Source of the DNA: Deltaproteobacteria bacterium
Lineage (GTDB): Bacteria; Myxococcota_A; Polyangia; Polyangiales; Ga0077539
NCBI GenBank assembly: GCA_016704445.1
Contig: JADJAE010000023.1
Coordinates: forward strand, 1 to 64,000
DNA: 64,000 nucleotides
Reading direction: 5' to 3'
Numbering within the stretch: position 1 is the first letter of the stretch; each line of letters begins with the position of its first letter. Below, one piece after another: positions 61,060 to 64,000 of the stretch. Under the pieces are notes generated by a model, which saw only the letters and a list, made by a program, of their open reading frames with translations, had not been told where the DNA came from and did not search any database. Both the position numbers and the translations under genes were made by a program.

Positions 61060-61863
61060 ATGCCCCTCCGAACCTTGACGCTCGCCGACCTCACCATCCG
61101 CGACGAGCGCTCCTTCCGACACATCGGCCTCTACGACACGCTGAAGCAGATGCTGCTCACGGACGTGGTGCGCTTCCGCGTGCCCGACGAGGGCTCCCCC
61201 CACGCGTCGTGGTCGCGCGCCCTCTTCCTCAACCTCACCTTCTGGAACGCCTCGGACCCCAGCGACGTCCTGGTCGACGACTCCATCGACGCCGACGTCG
61301 TGGCCCACGTCGCCTGGCACCACGCCGCACGCAAGGCCCTGTTCTCCGGCGGATCGGGCTCGGTCTCCGCCGACGCGCTCTTCCTCGGCGAGTCCATCGC
61401 CAGCGCCTTCGACCTCTACCTCGTGGGCCGCACCCTGGGCCGCGGCGCGGAGTGCGACTTCCTGGAGACGCAGGTCCCCGCGATGGCCGACGTCGCCGAG
61501 GCGCAGGGCGTCACGCCGGAGCAGTTCGAAGCGCTGCTCGCCTCCGTCGCGGCCGAGCCCGAGCGCGCCTTCGAAGACCTCCGCCAGCTGCTCTTCGACG
61601 TGAGCTCCGCGCTCGTTCGCGACGTCGACGTCGACGGCGCCACCGCCACGCTGGAGCGCTTCACCGGGCACCGCTTCGCCCCGCTGCTCCATCACTACGA
61701 GCTCTCCAACTGGATCCTCTACGCCCGCGCCTACGCGGGCTCCGCGCTCGAGCACGACCCCGCCGTGCGCGCCATCGACCGCGCGCTGCGCGAGGCCCCG
61801 GTCTCCCTCGAGTGGCTGGAGAAGCACTGGCTCCCCGCGGAAGGCACACCCGAAATAGACTGA
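61060..61863 (+). CDS. Unrecognised 267-residue protein
   Basis: Start at the ATG 61060; an earlier ATG at 60898 lies inside the divergent sigma gene. I do not recognise the family. The sequence is soluble, acidic and mostly helical, with DVVAHVAWHHAARKAL in the middle (the HxxxxHH could bind metal), then FLGESIASAFDLYLVGRTLG and HHYELSNWILYARAY. This His pattern is suggestive of a di-metal or ferritin-like fold but not proof. The gene has 100 bases of divergent spacing from the sigma-factor operon. Confidence 0.65.
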   Translation: MPLRTLTLADLTIRDERSFRHIGLYDTLKQMLLTDVVRFRVPDEGSPHASWSRALFLNLTFWNASDPSDVLVDDSIDADVVAHVAWHHAARKALFSGGSGSVSADALFLGESIASAFDLYLVGRTLGRGAECDFLETQVPAMADVAEAQGVTPEQFEALLASVAAEPERAFEDLRQLLFDVSSALVRDVDVDGATATLERFTGHRFAPLLHHYELSNWILYARAYAGSALEHDPAVRAIDRALREAPVSLEWLEKHWLPAEGTPEID

Positions 61864-61929
61864 GGGCGCAGCCGGAGAGCGGAGCCTCCAGCGCACCCTC
61901 AATGGATCGTACGGTCAGCTAACGGTCGG

Positions 61930-62190
61930 TCAGGCCGTGGCGCGGCTGCCGACCACCATGCGGTAGATGCCCAGCAGCACGATCGCGCCGATGATCGACA
62001 TGATCCAGCCCGCCGACTGGGTACCGCTGTTGTACATCCCCAGCGCCCGGCCGACGAACGCACCGAGCATCGAGCCCACCATGCCGATGATGGCGGTGAT
62101 GATGAAGCCGCCTGGATCGCGGCCCGGCATCAGGAACTTCGCCAACGCGCCGATCACAAGGCCGAAGATCGCAAACAGCAGGAAGTTCAT
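61930..62190 (-). CDS. GlsB/YeaQ/YmgE-family stress-response membrane protein
   Basis: 86 residues with three membrane helices and the glycine-rich family pattern LVIGALAKFLMPGRDPGGFI and GMVGSMLGAFVGRALG. Homologues are small inner-membrane proteins induced by acid or general stress, function unknown. The start is ATG 62190 with GGAGA near the usual distance upstream. Its place between an ECF operon and a kinase gene suggests stress-related control, though this is only positional. Confidence 0.88.
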   Translation of the reverse strand: MNFLLFAIFGLVIGALAKFLMPGRDPGGFIITAIIGMVGSMLGAFVGRALGMYNSGTQSAGWIMSIIGAIVLLGIYRMVVGSRATA

Positions 62191-62290
62191 GAGGGTTCTC
62201 CTTCACCGAAGGGGCCCTTGATTGGGCCGCTTGTTACGGGAGGAGCGGTTGCGAGCGCCGTACCAGCGCCCACCCCCTTGAGACGCTCCG

Positions 62291-64000
62291 TCAGAACTCG
62301 CCGGTATGGGGCGTCGAGGGGCCTGGATCGACGGGCTCCGGTGTCGGCTCCGGCTCATGCGGCGGCGTTTGCGGAAGCTGAATCTGCAAGGGTCCGAAGG
62401 GGGTCGGGATCGTCGGAGCAGGCGGCTCGTTGGGATCGCGCCCTGGCGTGAACGTCACCCCAGGCTCCGGGGTAGGGAGTTCGGGACCGTTGCCATTTCG
62501 CCCCCCTGTGGCACTTCGGCGTGGCGCAGCCGTCGTGGGTCGAGGCCGCGATGGGCGCGGAGCGGACGAAGCGGGTGACCGAACCGGAGCAGGCGCGGTC
62601 GACGGAGCGGAAGCACGAGCGGGCTCGGACGCTCGCACTGCCGGACGAGGGCGAGGCGCCGGCGTCACCGAGGGACGAGGCCGCTGCTCGTCGATCTCGC
62701 GCTGCGTCGCCTCCAGCTCCTGCCGGATGGTGGCGTCCTCCATCAGCCGCAGGGCGTCCTGCAGCAGCGGGAGCGCCTGCTCGGGGTGGTGGTCGTTTCT
62801 GGCCCGGGTGGCGCTGTTGGCCAGCTTGACGGCGGCGGCGCGTCGCAGCTGCCTCGCCCTCGCGTTGCCGGGCTCGATGGCCAGCGCGTCGTCGGTGATG
62901 TCCTCGACGCTGTAACGGTTGGTCGCGCGAGTCAGCCGCTCGGCGCGCATCGCGTCGTTGGCCCGCCGCAGCAGCGACGCCACCTGGTCGGCCCGGCGCT
63001 GCTCCGGAAACATCCGCAGCCCCCAGGCGCCCGCCACCATCACCCCCGACGCCACGACCGCCGCCAGCAGGACCAGACCCAGCGCGCGCCACACGCTCGA
63101 GCGCCGAGGAGGCCCCGCGAACTCGTCGTCGTCGGGGGTGGGGCGCGTCACCCGCCGCGATCGCAGCCCCGACACCTGGAGGTCGTCATCGATCGGGATC
63201 ACCCGGCTGGAGATCAGCTCGGGCACCGCCATCGTCTCGGGGGGCACCGCGGCCGGCGCGGGTCGCACCTCCGCCGCGAGCTCGGGCGGATGCGTCGTGA
63301 CCACCGTGCGAGGGTCGACCGCGGGAAACTCCTCCCGCTGCGGCAGGCTCACCCCGTGCGCCGGGACCATTGCCCCGTTACCCCCCGCGCGCATCGCCCC
63401 GTTGACCGCCGGCGTGGGGTGCACCAGCGCCTTGGGCTCCGCGGGCACGGCAGCCGCCGCTTCGCGCGGCGCGAGGGTGTCGGGGAAGCGCATCGCCCGG
63501 GCCTCCGGCGGCGTGACCATCCCCATCCCGGTGGTCGGAACGACCGAGCGAACGGGCGACCCGTGCCACTCCGCGAGGGCATCGCGCAGGGCCTTCGCGA
63601 AGGCCGCGGCGTCCTCGTGGCGCGCGTCGGCGTTCTTCGCGAGGGCGCGCATCACCACGTCCTCGACCCCCGCCGGAACGCCCATCGCAGATCCCCAGCG
63701 CCGCAGCGGCGTAGGCACTTCATGCATGTGCTTCACGAGGAGCTGCACGGGCTCGTCGGCCTCGAAGGGCGCCCGGCCCGCCATCAGCTCATAGGCCATC
63801 ACGGCCAGTGAATAGACGTCCGAGCGCTGGTCGACCTTCTCGCCCGCCGCCCCCTCCGGGGAGATGTACCGCGCGGTGCCGAAGATGAGCCCCGACTGGG
63901 TGACGAAGGAGGCCGCGCCGACGAGCATCTTCGCGATGCCGAAGTCGAGCACCTTGGGGATCTCCTCGCCGTCCCGCTTCGTCAGCACGATGTTCTCGGG
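62291..64000 (-). CDS. Ser/Thr protein kinase, C-terminal part (5' end off the window)
   Basis: The frame is open to the right edge. The catalytic core is visible from PENIVLTKRDGEEI (HRD-loop end) through VLDFGIAKMLVGA (DFG), GTARYISPEGAAG (activation segment, APE as SPE) and RSDVYSLAVMAYELMAGRAPF. After the kinase a Pro/Ala linker leads to one membrane helix (LGLVLLAAVVASGVMVAGAW), then a helical extracellular region with a likely coiled coil, and a Pro/Thr-rich tail. It is a PknB-type receptor kinase without PASTA domains in the visible part. Missing are the N-lobe and Lys/Glu pair, which lie beyond 64000. Confidence 0.88.
   Translation of the reverse strand, partial: PENIVLTKRDGEEIPKVLDFGIAKMLVGAASFVTQSGLIFGTARYISPEGAAGEKVDQRSDVYSLAVMAYELMAGRAPFEADEPVQLLVKHMHEVPTPLRRWGSAMGVPAGVEDVVMRALAKNADARHEDAAAFAKALRDALAEWHGSPVRSVVPTTGMGMVTPPEARAMRFPDTLAPREAAAAVPAEPKALVHPTPAVNGAMRAGGNGAMVPAHGVSLPQREEFPAVDPRTVVTTHPPELAAEVRPAPAAVPPETMAVPELISSRVIPIDDDLQVSGLRSRRVTRPTPDDDEFAGPPRRSSVWRALGLVLLAAVVASGVMVAGAWGLRMFPEQRRADQVASLLRRANDAMRAERLTRATNRYSVEDITDDALAIEPGNARARQLRRAAAVKLANSATRARNDHHPEQALPLLQDALRLMEDATIRQELEATQREIDEQRPRPSVTPAPRPRPAVRASEPARASAPSTAPAPVRSPASSAPRPSRPRPTTAAPRRSATGGRNGNGPELPTPEPGVTFTPGRDPNEPPAPTIPTPFGPLQIQLPQTPPHEPEPTPEPVDPGPSTPHTGEF

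Noticed and set aside
1..64000. tRNA, rRNA or CRISPR features
   Set aside because: I looked for the TPsiC-type GGTTCGA loop context, rRNA-like conserved stretches and regularly spaced short repeats and found none.

Overview
The window is GC-rich chromosomal DNA with tightly packed genes on both strands. It most likely comes from a myxobacterium-like member of the Myxococcota (Polyangia/Sandaracinaceae type). The pointers are a giant Ser/Thr kinase-AAA-TPR protein, a second kinase at the right edge, an AgmX/PglI-type C-terminal domain protein, a TIGR02266-type PilZ protein, a MopE-like lipoprotein with repeated DNDCDG motifs, an OmpA protein with thrombospondin-type-3 calcium repeats, and many lipoproteins with Asp/Pro/Val linkers after the lipobox. 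The assignment is inferred from gene content only.

Layout. (1) 1-6443, minus strand: a defence-like operon of Cas4/RecB-type nuclease, a 528-residue unknown, an SF1 helicase, HsdM, and HsdS running off the left edge. No HsdR is in view. The first three proteins together resemble a Dna2 nuclease-helicase divided over three genes. (2) 6475-8444: a methyltransferase and a condensation-domain acyltransferase. (3) 8629-10049: a VapBC-like toxin-antitoxin pair whose toxin gene is split by an 807-bp element. The element has ~190-bp terminal inverted repeats, a 12-bp target duplication and an HUH/Y1 (IS200/RAYT-like) transposase. (4) 10241-41335: mostly housekeeping and envelope genes (ctaA, AarF/ABC1, ribF, metK, rlmI, recJ, NAD-dependent epimerase, PhoD, OmpA, SurA-like isomerase, Ni/Co transporter, PilZ). 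(5) 41362-48705: secreted proteins and lipoproteins (PLD, a second PhoD, RCC1) with two inverted-repeat regions near 42.4 and 46.8 kb, the first holding a 30-base G run. (6) 48715-64000: an ABC exporter with a permease-CPBP protease fusion, acyl-CoA synthetase, acyltransferase, mtnP, a three-gene glycosyltransferase cluster, an ECF sigma/anti-sigma/periplasmic sensor operon, and the C-terminal part of a Ser/Thr kinase.

A major caveat is that at least ten protein-coding genes, plus the transposase, can only be read full length by allowing one or two single-base shifts, often beside C or G runs. Affected genes are near 0.77, 2.6, 10.9, 26.1, 36.4, 40.7, 41.4, 48.2, 49.4-49.7 and 52.9 kb. This looks more like consensus indel error than mass gene decay. 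Those genes are annotated over their whole span with the break noted. No tRNA, rRNA or CRISPR array was seen.
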